From Saccharothrix violaceirubra (GTDB lineage Bacteria > Actinomycetota > Actinomycetes > Mycobacteriales > Pseudonocardiaceae), in the NCBI RefSeq assembly GCF_014203755.1, contig NZ_JACHJS010000001.1, positions 2,480,001-2,544,000 of the forward strand: DNA of 64,000 nt, written 5' to 3'. Made by a program: the position numbers and the translations under genes. A model generated the notes under the pieces. The model had not been told where the DNA came from, ran no database searches, and worked only from the letters and a program-made list of their open reading frames with translations. Position 1 is the first letter of the stretch, and each line of letters starts with the position of its first letter. This document shows, in pieces, positions 25,621-34,732 of this stretch.

Positions 25621-26508
25621 GGTGCGACCCTTCAAAAATCGGATGAAACCGTATATTTGCGGCTTCCACGACCGGTTCACGGGCGTGCGGGGGCACCTTC
25701 GGAGGTGCCGGAACCTGAAGATCGGCGAATCTGCCGGGCTATTACCGACCGGCCGGTCGGCGGCCGGTTGTGGTGGCTGTCGGAATGTTCGGGGTCCGCG
25801 CGCTCGAAGACCTCCCTTCCGTGCGGCTGGTCGGGGTGCCATCTGGGAACGTATGGGTAATCGCCGTGGGTCGGTACCGCACTTCGTGTTATTGGGGATT
25901 CTTTTCCAGGAGCAACGCGGGGGACTGAACGGACTATCGGACGTCCTATTTGCGGGGTTCGCTCGTATGGTCGGACCTGCCAAGGCGCACGTTTGCGGTC
26001 GAACATACGGGGAAGTTGTCGGGGGTGGTGACGGCGGCCGACGTGGTGTTTTCGTCAAACGGGTTGGAATTAACTCGGATCTCCGAAGAGTCGAATATCC
26101 CCCGCGTGCGTACAATGGCAGACAATCGTCGTGAGCCATTCGCCAAATGAGACCGCGAATGCCTCGATACGTTCGTCGGTACGACAGTGGCAAACTTTCA
26201 GCGGGTGTTGCGGCGATCGGTGCAGGGCGTGGCCCGCGCGGGCGGGCCGTCCGGACGTCCGGTCGCGGACCCGGGTGGACGCGTGCCGTCGGATCGGCTG
26301 GTCGAGCGGCCCTTTACCGTCCATTGTGGATTCAACCGGTCGCCCTGTCGGCGGTAGTGGGGGGCCTGCGGCGACCGCTAGCTTGCGGACACGCCCGACG
26401 AGCGCCCGCGGCACGGCCGTGCCCGGCGTCGGACCGGCCCTCCGGGTGTCGCCGAGGGCGTCGTCCCCGGGGCTTCTCCCCTCCCGTACCCGTTACCAGG
26501 GGTTCACT
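25621..26508. promoter_or_regulatory. Long intergenic region upstream of EPS operon and antiporter
   Basis: About 890 bp without a gene, visibly lower in GC than its surroundings. It contains the hairpin GGCACCT/AGGTGCC (25692-25709, loop TCGG) and the perfect 16-bp palindrome CCGACCGGCCGGTCGG (25745-25760), both in the probable 5' leader of the minus-strand operon. A TATAC box near 25655 could be its -10 element. I recognise no known riboswitch class. Confidence 0.45.
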
Positions 26509-27765
26509 GTGGACATCTCCTTGTCGATCGCGCACGCCGCCGTGGTCCTGCTCGTCGTCGTGGGACTCGCCGCCCTCGGCCGAAGGCTGGCCGCATTTGT
26601 GCGCCAACCACCCGTCGTCGGCGAGATCGTCGTCGGCCTGGCCGCCGGGCCGGTGCTCGTCGCCCTCGTCGGCCGCGACGTGTTCGCCGTCCTCCTGCCC
26701 GTCGACGTGCGCGACGTGCTGAAGGTCGTCGCCGAGGCCGCGCTCGTGCTGTACCTGGTCGGCTTCACCCGCGAACTGCGGATCGGGCCGGCCGCGCCGG
26801 ACCGACGATCGGCCGTGCTCGTCTCGTTCGGCGCGTTGGTGCCACCTCTGCTATGCGGTGTCGGCTACGCGCTGTGGCTGGGCACCGACGAGGCGCTGCG
26901 CGGCCGAGCACCGGCGCCCGCGTTCGTCGTCTGCGTCGCGGTGACGCTGGCGATCACCGCGGTGCCCGTCCTCGCCCGGCTGCTGACCGAACGTCGACTG
27001 CTCGACACGCCCGAGGGTGGCCTGTCGATGACCGCGGCGGTGGTCGTCGACTGCGTCGGCTGGCTCCTGCTGTCCCTCGCGGTCGCGTTGAGCCGGGGCG
27101 AGCGCGGCTTCTTCCTCGTCGCCATGGCGGTCTTCGGCGGCGGGCTCGTGGCGTCGGTCGTGATCCGGCTCGTGCTGCGCGGCGGCGTCGCGACCCGGCT
27201 CTGCGGACGCTGGCCCCGCGTGGCCGCGCTCGCCCTCGGCGTGCTCGCGCTCGTCGTCGGTTTCGGCGTGCACGGGCTCGGGCTCACCGCCGTGTTCGGT
27301 GCCGTGCTGGTCGGCCTCGCGGTGCCCGGCGGCCGGGACTGGGACGTGCCGGTGCGCACCGTGACCCGCGTCGGCGGCCCGCTGCTGCCGGTCTTCTTCA
27401 CCAGCGCCGGCCTGACCGCGCTCACCGGCACGCTCGGCTCGCTGCCGGTTCCGGCCACTCTCCTGGCCCTGGGACTGGCATTCGTGGGCAAGATCGGCGG
27501 CGGCTACCTCGGCACCCGGATGGCGGGTCGCGACCACCGGCTCTCGGTCCGGGTCGGCATCCTGCTCGACACCAGGGGTCTCACCGAGTTGGTCGTGCTC
27601 CAGGTCGGTCACCAAGCGGGAATCCTCACCCCTCCGGTCTTCCTGGCACTACTCGTGATGGCGGTTGTGACGACTGCGCTGACCGGACCCCTGCTTTCCC
27701 TGGTCGACCGCGTCCCGTTCCGCGTAGGCGGTATTTCCGGAAAACGTGACGGGCTTCCGGGCTAG
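26509..27765 (+). CDS. CPA2-type monovalent cation/proton antiporter
   Basis: A 418-residue integral membrane protein with about 12 helices. Segments PPVVGEIVVGLAAGPVL, VTLAITAVPVLARLL and ILLDTRGLTELVVLQVG are those of the CPA2/KefB family of Na+(K+)/H+ exchangers. The C-terminal TrkA-N/TrkA-C nucleotide-binding domains of Kef proteins are absent. GTG 26509 begins the first helix directly; the longer frame upstream is Arg/Ser-rich with no membrane character. In antibiotic clusters such antiporters occur as resistance or pH-homeostasis genes, but a link to the downstream cluster (185 bp away) is only positional. Confidence 0.85.
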   Translation: MDISLSIAHAAVVLLVVVGLAALGRRLAAFVRQPPVVGEIVVGLAAGPVLVALVGRDVFAVLLPVDVRDVLKVVAEAALVLYLVGFTRELRIGPAAPDRRSAVLVSFGALVPPLLCGVGYALWLGTDEALRGRAPAPAFVVCVAVTLAITAVPVLARLLTERRLLDTPEGGLSMTAAVVVDCVGWLLLSLAVALSRGERGFFLVAMAVFGGGLVASVVIRLVLRGGVATRLCGRWPRVAALALGVLALVVGFGVHGLGLTAVFGAVLVGLAVPGGRDWDVPVRTVTRVGGPLLPVFFTSAGLTALTGTLGSLPVPATLLALGLAFVGKIGGGYLGTRMAGRDHRLSVRVGILLDTRGLTELVVLQVGHQAGILTPPVFLALLVMAVVTTALTGPLLSLVDRVPFRVGGISGKRDGLPG

Positions 27766-27950
27766 TCCGTTCCCGTGAATCGGAACGCCGACCCCTTGCC
27801 GGTCGTCTGCGCCGATCAATACGGTGAACATGCAATCGGGAGGAATATTCCGCCCGACGTCACAAAGATCCACTACCGGGTGGACGCGCCGCCGACGCTT
27901 TTCGGTCTCCTTCTCCCCGTCGAATCTGTATCTGGTCATGTGGGGGCATC

Positions 27951-28643
27951 ATGGGATGGAAGTTCGTCGAACCGTCGAAAGATCCCCGACGGCCATTACG
28001 GATATACCGGGCGACCACCGCCGAGCACCTCGACCGGGTGGACCTGCTGTGGAAAGAGGTCTACGGCCGGGAATGCGGCTGGCTGGCGGCCGGCGCGGGC
28101 ACGCCGCGCACCGACGGTTTCCACCCGCACTCCGTCTACCTCCTGGCGGATGTCGACGGCGAGACCGTCGGCACCATGCGCCTGGTCCGCGACAGCCCCG
28201 AACAGGGCCTGCCGGTGGGTCGCTTCCTGCCCGTCGCCGACCTCAAGGGACCGGTCACGCTGGAGTGCCAGCGCCTCATGGTGCTCGCCGAACACCGCCG
28301 CAGGCGGTGGCCGGAGCTGCCGTTCGGGGTGCTCGCGGCCCTGATCAAGGCATGCCTGCACTGGTGCGTGCGCACCGACGTGACCCACGTGCTCGCCGAC
28401 GTCTTCCTGGACACGGCGACCACGCCGATGGCGCCGCTGGTCGAACTCGGCTTCGCCGAGACCGGCCGCACGTTCGTCGACACCGAGCTGCACGAGCCGA
28501 GCAAGAGCACCGTGCTGGTGATGCGGATCAACGAGTTGGTGTCCCGTTCGTTCCGCGCGGACAACCCGTTCTACCGCTACCTCATGGATTTCGACCCGAT
28601 CATCGACCTGACCCCTCTCGGAACGGCGGACCATGAGCACTGA
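27951..28643 (+). CDS. FeeM/LuxI-like N-acyltransferase (GNAT fold)
   Basis: A 230-residue protein resembling N-acyl amino acid synthases (FeeM) and LuxI-type enzymes. Hallmarks are VGTMRLVRDS, the turn GLPVGRFLPV and the strand LECQRLMV, then a GNAT-like core. FeeM joins a fatty acyl group from acyl carrier protein to Tyr or another amino acid. It is the first gene of a seven- to nine-gene operon and overlaps the halogenase gene by 11 bp, so it likely supplies or uses an acyl-amino acid intermediate. ATG 27951 follows GGGGG. A GGAATATTCC palindrome lies about 100 bp upstream. Substrate and product are unknown. Confidence 0.75.
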   Translation: MGWKFVEPSKDPRRPLRIYRATTAEHLDRVDLLWKEVYGRECGWLAAGAGTPRTDGFHPHSVYLLADVDGETVGTMRLVRDSPEQGLPVGRFLPVADLKGPVTLECQRLMVLAEHRRRRWPELPFGVLAALIKACLHWCVRTDVTHVLADVFLDTATTPMAPLVELGFAETGRTFVDTELHEPSKSTVLVMRINELVSRSFRADNPFYRYLMDFDPIIDLTPLGTADHEH

Positions 28644-30267
28644 CCACGAGACCCCCCACCACGGCGGCCCGGAGAACGGACATTTCGACGTCATCGTGAT
28701 CGGCGGCGGGCCCGGTGGCTCGATGGCCTCGACCCTGCTGGCGGATTCCGGCAAACGGGTCGTGCTGTTCGAGGCTACGGAATTCCCGCGCTACCACATC
28801 GGCGAGTCGCTGCTGTCGGGCACGGCCGACCTGTTGAAGAAGATCGGCGCGCTGGAGAAACTCGAACGCGACGGCTACATCAAGAAGTACGGCGTCGAAT
28901 GGGTGTGGGGCGAACACCGCCAACCCTGGAAGGTCTACTTCAAGGACGCGCTCGCCATGCCGTACGACTACGGCTACCAGGTCGAGCGCGGCGCGTTCGA
29001 CAAGATGCTGCTCGACAACGCCCGCGAGCACGGCGTCGACGCCCGCGAACGGCACCGCGTGACCGACTTCGGCCGCGAGCCCGACGGCACCTCCTGGGTC
29101 GCCTACCGCGCCGCCGACGGCGCCGAGGGCCGGGTCACCGCACGCTGGATCGTCGACGCCTCCGGACAGGGCGGCACGGTCACCAAACGCCTGCACGAGC
29201 GCTCGTGGGACCCGTACCTCAAGAACATGGCGGTGTGGACGTACTGGCGCGACGCCAAGCGACCCGAGGGCATCGACCACGGCAACACGTTCCTGCCCAC
29301 GTTCGGCGACGGCTGGTGGTGGTTCATCCCGCTGCGCGACGGCATCACCAGCGTCGGCGTGGTCGTCGACCGCGAGACGATGCGCACCCGCCAGGAGTCG
29401 GACCTGGAGGCGTACTACCTCGAAGCCGTCGCGCGCACGCCGGAGATCGCCGACCGGCTCGCGAATGCCGAGCGCACCGACGAACTGCACATCCAACGCG
29501 ACTGGTCCTACATCTACGACAAGTTCGCCGGCGACGGCTACATCGCGGTCGGCGACGCGGCGTGCTTCATCGACCCGCTGTTCTCCACCGGCGTGCACCT
29601 GGCCATGCTCGCGGGCTTCCTGGCCGCGGTGACCGTGAACACGGTGCTGGACAAACCGGAACTCGACCGCGCCGAGGTGCTGGCGTTCTACGAGAAGAAC
29701 TACCGCGCCGAGTTCGCCCGGCTGCGCGCCCAGGTGTACTTCCTCTACGGCGGGCACGGCGGCACCAAGGACTCCTACTTCTGGCACGCCCGCAGCCAGT
29801 TCGACGTGCCCGGCATCGCGCCCGAGAAGGCGTTCATCTCGCTGATCGCGGGTGCGTTCACCCACCGCTCCTGGTACCGCCGGTTCCTGGAGCAGCTCGA
29901 CGTGCCCGCCGAGCTGAAATCCACGGTGGAGGGGATCTTCGACGGCAAGTCGCTGGGCACCGGCGTCGACCCGGACGCGCCGCTGGTCCGCCGGGACGGC
30001 CTCGCGGTCGTCGACGACCTGGCCGTGGACGGCGCGTACCTGCGCCGCTCGCAGTCGCTGGTGTCGCCCGACGGCGCCGTGGTGCCGCTGACCGACCGGC
30101 TCACCGCGCTGCTGGACAGCGCCGACGGCACCCGCGGCGGCAACGAACTCGCCGACGCGCTGGTCAGCCGGGGCGTGCCGGCGGACGTGGCCCAGTCGGC
30201 GGTGCACGAGGCGTTGAGCTACGGCATCCTCGCGGCGCCGGCCGCCGACACGTCCACCCGGACCTGA
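28633..30267 (+). CDS. Flavin-dependent halogenase
   Basis: A 544-residue FAD protein. FAD motif GGGPGGSMASTLLADSG, the flavin-halogenase segment YHIGESLLSG, a conserved Lys in GYIKKYGVEW (GFxxKxG-type, as in halogenases of phenols, pyrroles and acyl groups) and the WxWxIP motif (WWWFIP) that distinguishes halogenases from monooxygenases. It needs a flavin reductase, which is not in the window. Whether the substrate is free or carrier-bound is unclear; no carrier protein is encoded in the operon. The C-terminal 150 residues extend beyond the usual core and may contact substrate. It precedes the AhpD-like gene by 1 bp. Confidence 0.85.
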   Translation: MSTDHETPHHGGPENGHFDVIVIGGGPGGSMASTLLADSGKRVVLFEATEFPRYHIGESLLSGTADLLKKIGALEKLERDGYIKKYGVEWVWGEHRQPWKVYFKDALAMPYDYGYQVERGAFDKMLLDNAREHGVDARERHRVTDFGREPDGTSWVAYRAADGAEGRVTARWIVDASGQGGTVTKRLHERSWDPYLKNMAVWTYWRDAKRPEGIDHGNTFLPTFGDGWWWFIPLRDGITSVGVVVDRETMRTRQESDLEAYYLEAVARTPEIADRLANAERTDELHIQRDWSYIYDKFAGDGYIAVGDAACFIDPLFSTGVHLAMLAGFLAAVTVNTVLDKPELDRAEVLAFYEKNYRAEFARLRAQVYFLYGGHGGTKDSYFWHARSQFDVPGIAPEKAFISLIAGAFTHRSWYRRFLEQLDVPAELKSTVEGIFDGKSLGTGVDPDAPLVRRDGLAVVDDLAVDGAYLRRSQSLVSPDGAVVPLTDRLTALLDSADGTRGGNELADALVSRGVPADVAQSAVHEALSYGILAAPAADTSTRT

Positions 30268-30268
30268 C

Positions 30269-30835
30269 ATGGCGTTCATCGACCTGGTGTCCGACGACGC
30301 CGACAAGCCCGCCGAGGTCGAGGCGGTCTTCGCCGCGGCCCGTGAGGGCTACGGCTTCGTGCCCAACGTCCTGCGCGCCCTGGCCCACTGCCCGGACCTG
30401 CTCACCACGTTCGCGCCCTTCTGGGCGCAGGTCTACCGGTCGCCGACGATCGGCGGACGCCTGCGCGCGCTGTCCGCGCTGGGCACCGCGCAGGCCCAGT
30501 CCTGCACCTACTGCGTCGCGCACATGTCCGCGTCCGCCCGCCGCGTCGGCATGTCCGAGCAGGAGGTCTCGGCGGTCGGGGACCCGCACGTGGAGCAGCG
30601 GGTCTTCCACGACGAACGGGAGACGCTGGTCCTGGAGGTCGCCGCCGCGCTGACCCGCGACCCGGACGGCGTGACCGACGACCTGCGCGCCCGGCTGCGC
30701 CGCCACCTCACCGACGCGGAGATCGTCAATGTGGTCGTCGCGATCGGGCTCTACAACCTCACCAGCCGGTTCCTGAAGGCCCTCGACGTCGAGGTCGAGG
30801 ACGTCTTCACCGCCACGCCGACGACGGGACGTTAG
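30269..30835 (+). CDS. AhpD/carboxymuconolactone decarboxylase-like protein
   Basis: A 188-residue all-helical protein with the catalytic motif SCTYCVAHMSASARRVG, i.e. CxxC followed by His, as in AhpD-type peroxidases. In AhpD the Cys pair relays electrons to peroxides. In this operon it may protect di-iron enzymes from peroxide or serve as reductant; this is inference. It sits between the halogenase and the ferritin-like gene with gaps of 1 and 3 bp. Confidence 0.87.
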   Translation: MAFIDLVSDDADKPAEVEAVFAAAREGYGFVPNVLRALAHCPDLLTTFAPFWAQVYRSPTIGGRLRALSALGTAQAQSCTYCVAHMSASARRVGMSEQEVSAVGDPHVEQRVFHDERETLVLEVAAALTRDPDGVTDDLRARLRRHLTDAEIVNVVVAIGLYNLTSRFLKALDVEVEDVFTATPTTGR

Positions 30836-30838
30836 GCG

Positions 30839-31558
30839 ATGACCACAGCGACAAGTCCGGCGTCCACCGACTCCGGGCGCACCCTCAAGGACGAGATCAT
30901 CGAGCGGTACGGCGAGCCCGCGTGGCACGTCATCCTCACGATCTACGTGAACTTCTACTACTCGGAACTGGAGATCATCGACCTGTGCGGCCGGTGGATC
31001 CCGATCCGGGGTGACCTGCGCGAGAAGAACTACCTGCTGCGGCACGCCGCCGACGAGGTCGTGCACGCCCGCCTGTTCCAGGAGGGCGTGGAGAAGCTCG
31101 GCCAGCCGTGGGACGGCTTCGACCACGACGCGTACCGGATCCCGGACATCGACGCGCGGTTCGACAAGCTCTACGTCAGCGACGACGAGCTGGAGGTCCT
31201 CATCGGCCTCAACCTGTACGCGGAAGGCGTGCTGGCCATGGAGGAACTCGCCCAGCTCGCGCGCAACAAGCCCGAGTACTTCTACCAGTTCGGCCGGATC
31301 GAACGCGAGGAACGCCGCCATGTCGCGTTCGGCGTCACCGTCGCGAAACGCCTGGTGGCCGAGAGCGAGGAGAACCGGCAGCGGGCCCTGGCGCACCGCC
31401 GCTGGTACCGCGAGCACCTCGAGAACTACCTGAGCGGCCAGCTCAAGGACTCCATCCAGTGGGGCATCGAGGCCGGTTTCGTGGGCGACGACTACATCCA
31501 GCGCACCCGGCAGCGCTTCGACGACGTGTTTGCCAAGATCGGCCTTGGGGAGGACTGA
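30839..31558 (+). CDS. Ferritin-like di-iron protein
   Basis: A 239-residue helical protein. Two ExxH motifs typical of di-iron carboxylate four-helix bundles are visible: ADEVVHARLF near residue 78 and EREERRHVAFG near 160, with further Glu in ELEII and AMEEL to complete the site. Relatives include oxygenases and oxidases such as AurF or PaaA and uncharacterised ferritin-like proteins of natural-product clusters. With the haem-oxygenase-like protein next door it makes two O2-activating iron proteins in a row, separated by one base. The reaction is unknown. Confidence 0.8.
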   Translation: MTTATSPASTDSGRTLKDEIIERYGEPAWHVILTIYVNFYYSELEIIDLCGRWIPIRGDLREKNYLLRHAADEVVHARLFQEGVEKLGQPWDGFDHDAYRIPDIDARFDKLYVSDDELEVLIGLNLYAEGVLAMEELAQLARNKPEYFYQFGRIEREERRHVAFGVTVAKRLVAESEENRQRALAHRRWYREHLENYLSGQLKDSIQWGIEAGFVGDDYIQRTRQRFDDVFAKIGLGED

Positions 31559-31559
31559 C

Positions 31560-32273
31560 ATGACCACCCGCTACGAGACGGCCACCGCCGAGGTCGCCGC
31601 CGAACTCGCCCTGGTCGAGGAGCACCCGTTCGTCCGGACGATCCTCGACGGCAAGCTCACCAAGCCGGTGTACGCCGCGTACCTGCGCGAGTCGTACCAC
31701 CTGGTGCACGAGACCCCGTTCTTCCTGTCCGCCGCCGCCTCCTACAGCCGCGACGAGGGCTGGCTCCAGGACTGGTTCCTGGACCTGGCCATCGACGAGC
31801 GCCACCACGACCGGCTGTGCGTGCACGACCTGCGCAACCTCGGCCTGGAACCGGCGGACTTCCTCGGCTCCCGGCCGGGCCTGGGCACCTGGACCATGGT
31901 GAGCCAGAACCACTACCTGGCCACGAAGAAGGATCCGGCGGGCATCATCGGGTTCGCCGCCGCCACCGAGGGGCTCGGCGCCGAACTCGCGCCCAAGGCC
32001 GCGAAGGCGCTCGTGCAGTACCCGTTCACGCACGACGCGCTGTCGTTCCTCAAGGTGCACTCCACCGAGGACGTGGAGCACATCGAAGAGGTCAAGAAGG
32101 CGTTCGAGCGCGTGGCGGAGTCCGACGAGCGCTACGAGCTGATGGTGGAGATCTGGAAGTTCACGCTGCGCGCCTACGCCCAGTTGTTCACCGACTCCGT
32201 CGAGCGCGGCGAACACGACGCGCAACTCGCGGCCCTGCTGGGCGAACCCGCCACGACGGCCGCGGGCGAGTAG
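31560..32273 (+). CDS. Haem-oxygenase-like di-iron oxidase (HDO superfamily, TenA-like fold)
   Basis: A 237-residue all-alpha protein of the TenA/haem-oxygenase-like fold. Putative iron ligands are ExxH in DERHHDRL, a Glu in ATEGLGAEL and the H...D..H cluster in VHSTEDVEHIEEV, the pattern of HDO enzymes (UndA, BesC, SznF). HDOs cleave C-C bonds of fatty or amino acids or N-hydroxylate amines, for example forming terminal alkenes. Thiaminase TenA would have a catalytic Cys instead, which is not apparent here. It starts 1 base after the ferritin-like stop and ends 3 bases before the AMP-ligase. Confidence 0.8.
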   Translation: MTTRYETATAEVAAELALVEEHPFVRTILDGKLTKPVYAAYLRESYHLVHETPFFLSAAASYSRDEGWLQDWFLDLAIDERHHDRLCVHDLRNLGLEPADFLGSRPGLGTWTMVSQNHYLATKKDPAGIIGFAAATEGLGAELAPKAAKALVQYPFTHDALSFLKVHSTEDVEHIEEVKKAFERVAESDERYELMVEIWKFTLRAYAQLFTDSVERGEHDAQLAALLGEPATTAAGE

Positions 32274-32276
32274 CCG

Positions 32277-33794
32277 ATGACCGACCAGGTGTGCCGACTC
32301 GCCGCCATCGTGCGCGCGCTGCCGGGGCACGGGGAGAGCACCCTCGTCGCGCGTCGCGACGGGGTGCTCGCCACCCGGTCCTACGCGGACTGCCACCGCG
32401 ACGCCGTGCGCGTCGCGCGTGCCCTGGTCGCCCGGGGCGTGCGGCCGGGCGACACGGTCGCGGTGCACGGCGTGACGTCCTACGAGTGGGTGCTGGCCGA
32501 CCTCGCCTGCGTGCTGGCGGGCGCGATCTCCGTCGCGCTCTACCCGAGCGCGCCGCCGGATCGGGTCCTGGCCGCCGCGCGCGAGGCCCGGTGCCGGGTG
32601 CTGTTCACCGACCAGCCCGCCCTGGCCGACGTGGCGGTCGAGTTCGACGTGATCGCACTCGATCCCTCCACAATGGACTCGCTCGGCGGCGACGCGGTCC
32701 TGCCCGAGCGCCCCGACGGGCCGTTCACCGTGGTGTCCACGAGCGGCACGCTGTCCGAGCCCAAGCTGTTCGGCGTCCACTCCCGACCGCTGCTCCACAC
32801 GATGGAGCGCTTCGCCGAGCTGTACGGGATCGACGGCCGTGACCGGTTGCTGCTGTACCTGCCGCTGTCCCACCTGCCGCAGCGCATGATGCTGTACTGG
32901 GGACTGTCGGTGGGGTTGGACTTCGTGCTCTCCGACCCGGTGCACATGGTCGCCGACACCGGTCGGACCCGGCCGACGCTGAGCGTGGGCGTGCCGCGGT
33001 CGTTGGAGCACCTGCACGGCCGGGCCACCAAGGCGATCGCGGGCGGTACCGAGTCGGCCAGGGCGTACGCCACGCTGTTCGGCGACCGGCTCAAGGCGTT
33101 GTTCGTGGGCAGCGCGCCCAGCGACCCGGCCGTGCTCACGGACCTGCGCGAGGCGGGCGTGCCGGTGTACGAGGTGTACGGCACGACCGAACTGGGCATG
33201 ATCGGCCTCAACCGGCCGGACGCGAACCGGCCCGGCACCGTCGGCAAGCCGATCCCGTGGGGCGCGGTGCGGCTGGACAAGGCCACGCGTGAGGTCCTGG
33301 TCCGGACGCCGACGCCGTTCCGCTACGGCGAACTCGTGGACGGCAAGGTCGTGCCGGTCGTGCGCGATCCCGAGGAATGGGTGTCGACCGGTGACGTCGG
33401 CTCGTTCGACGGTGACGGTTTCCTGACGCTGCTGGGCCGGTTGCGGGACTTCGTGCCGTTGCGCAGCGGCGAGAAGGTGTTCGTCAAGCCGATCGAGGAC
33501 GCGCTGTGCCGGCGGACCGGCGCGACGCACGCGGTCCTGGTGCTGGTGGACGGCACGCGCCTGCACGCGCTGCTGTTCTTCACCCCCGAGTCGCTCCGTG
33601 ACCCGGACGCGCTCGCGTCGGACGTGACGACGGTGAACAAGACCTTGCACCGCTGGGAACGCGTGCGTGCGTTCGCGGTCGTCGGGCGGCTGCCCACGGC
33701 CGAGGAGGGCTGCGTCACCGAGACCACCAAGCTGCGCCGGCACCGGATCGAGGAGGTCCACGGCCGGCACGCCGCGTGGACACCCCTACCGTGA
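32277..33794 (+). CDS. AMP-forming acyl-CoA synthetase/acyl-adenylate ligase
   Basis: A 505-residue ANL-superfamily enzyme. Phosphate-binding loop STSGTLSEPK, the YGTTE motif, STGDVG for ATP ribose contact, GRLRDFVPL hinge and the catalytic Lys in TETTKLRRHRI. It activates a carboxylate as AMP ester and then probably forms a CoA or other thioester. It is slightly short and substrate-pocket motifs do not match an amino acid adenylation domain; a fatty or small acyl substrate is more likely. Part of the FeeM-halogenase operon, 12 bp upstream of the first hydrolase gene. Confidence 0.88.
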   Translation: MTDQVCRLAAIVRALPGHGESTLVARRDGVLATRSYADCHRDAVRVARALVARGVRPGDTVAVHGVTSYEWVLADLACVLAGAISVALYPSAPPDRVLAAAREARCRVLFTDQPALADVAVEFDVIALDPSTMDSLGGDAVLPERPDGPFTVVSTSGTLSEPKLFGVHSRPLLHTMERFAELYGIDGRDRLLLYLPLSHLPQRMMLYWGLSVGLDFVLSDPVHMVADTGRTRPTLSVGVPRSLEHLHGRATKAIAGGTESARAYATLFGDRLKALFVGSAPSDPAVLTDLREAGVPVYEVYGTTELGMIGLNRPDANRPGTVGKPIPWGAVRLDKATREVLVRTPTPFRYGELVDGKVVPVVRDPEEWVSTGDVGSFDGDGFLTLLGRLRDFVPLRSGEKVFVKPIEDALCRRTGATHAVLVLVDGTRLHALLFFTPESLRDPDALASDVTTVNKTLHRWERVRAFAVVGRLPTAEEGCVTETTKLRRHRIEEVHGRHAAWTPLP

Positions 33795-33806
33795 AGGCGG
33801 ACGACG

Positions 33807-34592
33807 ATGCCGAGTGACCGCGTTCCCGTCGACCGGGGCGAGATCGCCTACCGGCTCCAGGGCCAGGGGCCGCCGCTGGTGCTGCTGTCGACCCTGTCGG
33901 GCACCTGGGTGCGCCAGGTTCCCGTGCTGCGGCGGCATTTCACCCTGCTCACCTACGACCTGCGCGGGTTCGGCGACTCGCCCTCGGCCGACGGGTTCCC
34001 GGACAACGCCGGGCACGCCGACGACCTGGCCCGGTTGCTCGACGCGCTCGGGTTCCCCACCGCCGCGGTCGTCGGCCTGTCGCACGGCGGGTTGGTGGCG
34101 CAGCACTTCGCGGGTCGGCACGGCGACCGGCTGTCCGGGCTGGGACTGGTGTCCACGATCGCCGCGCCGCGTCGGTCGACGGTGCTGTTCCTGCGGATGC
34201 TCAAGGGTTTCCTCGATCGCGACGACGTCGCGGGCTTCTGGGAGGTGCTGCGGTCGTTCCTGTTCTCGGCGGCGAACTTCGACAAGCTGCTCGCACGGGA
34301 GGGGGCGCTGCGCGAGGCGATGTTCAACCAGTACACGGCCGGTGCGTTGCTGAGCATCTACGGGCAGGCGCTGACGCACGACGCCACGGGGTGGCTGGGC
34401 GGCGTGGACTGCCCGACGCTGGTCGTCGGCGGGCGGGAGGACATGCTGTTCCCGCCCTGGCAGACCGAGGAACTGGCCGCCCTGGTGCCGGGATCGAAGC
34501 TGGTGCTGCTGCCCGCCGCCCACGTGCCGCCGGTCGAGGTGCCGGCCGACTTCAACCACCTGGTGGTCGACTTCTTCGGCGGTGCCCCGTGA
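33807..34592 (+). CDS. Alpha/beta hydrolase with intact triad
   Basis: A 261-residue alpha/beta-hydrolase. Nucleophile elbow GLSHGG (Ser), acid in GGREDMLFPP (Asp) and a C-terminal His in AAHVPPVEVP form a plausible catalytic triad. The protein resembles 3-oxoadipate enol-lactonase/haloperoxidase-like hydrolases. It may release a thioester or lactone in the pathway. Its stop overlaps the start of the 47-residue protein by 4 bp (GTGA). Confidence 0.87.
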   Translation: MPSDRVPVDRGEIAYRLQGQGPPLVLLSTLSGTWVRQVPVLRRHFTLLTYDLRGFGDSPSADGFPDNAGHADDLARLLDALGFPTAAVVGLSHGGLVAQHFAGRHGDRLSGLGLVSTIAAPRRSTVLFLRMLKGFLDRDDVAGFWEVLRSFLFSAANFDKLLAREGALREAMFNQYTAGALLSIYGQALTHDATGWLGGVDCPTLVVGGREDMLFPPWQTEELAALVPGSKLVLLPAAHVPPVEVPADFNHLVVDFFGGAP

Positions 34593-34732
34593 GCGGTGAT
34601 CCGCCGGAGCCGGTCGTCCCGCCGCCGCCCCGGTGCGGCCGGCGGACGTTCCCGGACCGGGACCGGCTCGACGCGCTGGAGGCGCGCATGGCCGAACTGC
34701 TCGACGACGAGCCCGAGGGCGGTGGGCGGTGA
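34589..34732 (+). CDS. 47-residue protein, translationally coupled on both sides
   Basis: A very small gene between two hydrolase genes. Its GTG start overlaps the upstream stop (GTGA, 34589-34592) and its TGA overlaps the downstream GTG start (34729-34732), so its coding status is well supported. The product has a Pro-rich N-terminal third (PEPVVPPPPRCGRR) and an acidic, helix-prone tail (DRDRLDALEARMAELLDDE). It could be an adaptor or inhibitor for one of the enzymes. No family is recognised. Confidence 0.7.
   Translation: MSGDPPEPVVPPPPRCGRRTFPDRDRLDALEARMAELLDDEPEGGGR

Noticed and set aside
25950..26150. 66-codon frames on both strands in the EPS leader region
   Set aside because: Codon use is not typical of the genome and no ribosome site precedes them.
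25621..26508. c-di-GMP or c-di-AMP riboswitch before the EPS operon
   Set aside because: None of the conserved words of these riboswitch classes is present.
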